DNA of 5,789 nucleotides, taken from positions 1 to 5,789 of the forward strand of contig JALQYS010000101.1 of NCBI GenBank assembly GCA_023254015.1, given 5' to 3'. Source of the DNA: Paracoccaceae bacterium (GTDB lineage Bacteria > Pseudomonadota > Alphaproteobacteria > Rhodobacterales > Rhodobacteraceae). Positions 5,777-5,789 of the stretch are shown here, piece after piece. The translations under genes were made by a program, and so were the position numbers. The notes beneath the pieces were generated by a model, which saw only the letters and a program-made list of their open reading frames with translations, did no database searches and was not told the DNA's origin. Every line of letters starts with the position of its first letter. The first letter of the stretch is position 1.

Positions 5777-5789
5777 ATGAAACACTTCC
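5777..5789 (+). CDS. argF: Probable start of ornithine carbamoyltransferase (truncated by window end)
   Basis: An ATG at 5777 reads MKHF before the window ends. Alphaproteobacterial ornithine carbamoyltransferases commonly begin MKHFLD, and argF commonly follows argD in this group. Only four codons are visible and the upstream ribosome binding site is weak (AAAGCGAAACG), so the identification rests on context. Confidence 0.5.

Noticed and set aside
4583..5785. 400-codon open frame on the minus strand opposite argD
   Set aside because: argD is unambiguous on the + strand with all catalytic motifs. The antisense product has no family resemblance and arises from GC-rich third positions.

Overview
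This is a GC-rich window (biased to G/C at third codon positions) with three substantial genes, all on the + strand, plus the first codons of a fourth. The argD-argF neighbourhood, the style of the intergenic hairpins and the protein sequences suggest an alphaproteobacterium, most likely Rhodobacterales (Rhodobacter/Paracoccus relatives). This is inferred from recognition of the sequences, not from a search.

Layout. Positions 1-1303 hold the 3' part of an amidohydrolase gene that closely resembles 8-oxoguanine deaminase; its first few codons lie before the window. A GC-rich hairpin follows. A conspicuously AT-rich patch at about 1430-1470 probably carries the promoter of the next gene. Positions 1502-4222 encode a 906-residue calcium-binding RTX (hemolysin-type repeat) protein with no recognisable catalytic domain. 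It is built from nine half-units of about 87 residues that alternate between two types, A and B. Every A half-unit carries a tyrosine-rich YYSGGYYR-type motif. The C-terminus looks like a type I secretion signal. The gene ends in two hairpins, the second a canonical intrinsic terminator (4252-4275).

The 256-base gap 4276-4531 contains no established gene. It may hold an arginine-biosynthesis leader: a candidate promoter, an 18-codon ORF with four consecutive Arg codons (4374-4430), and alternative stems, one of which would mask the argD ribosome binding site. argD (acetylornithine aminotransferase) occupies 4532-5698. After a 78-base spacer with a strong hairpin, an ATG at 5777 starts a sequence reading MKHF, which fits the start of argF (ornithine carbamoyltransferase).

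The three gene blocks appear to be functionally independent: purine oxidation product salvage or catabolism, a secreted calcium-binding surface or extracellular protein, and arginine biosynthesis. The most unusual items are the A/B super-repeat of the RTX protein and the possible Arg-rich leader of argD. The leader is speculative.
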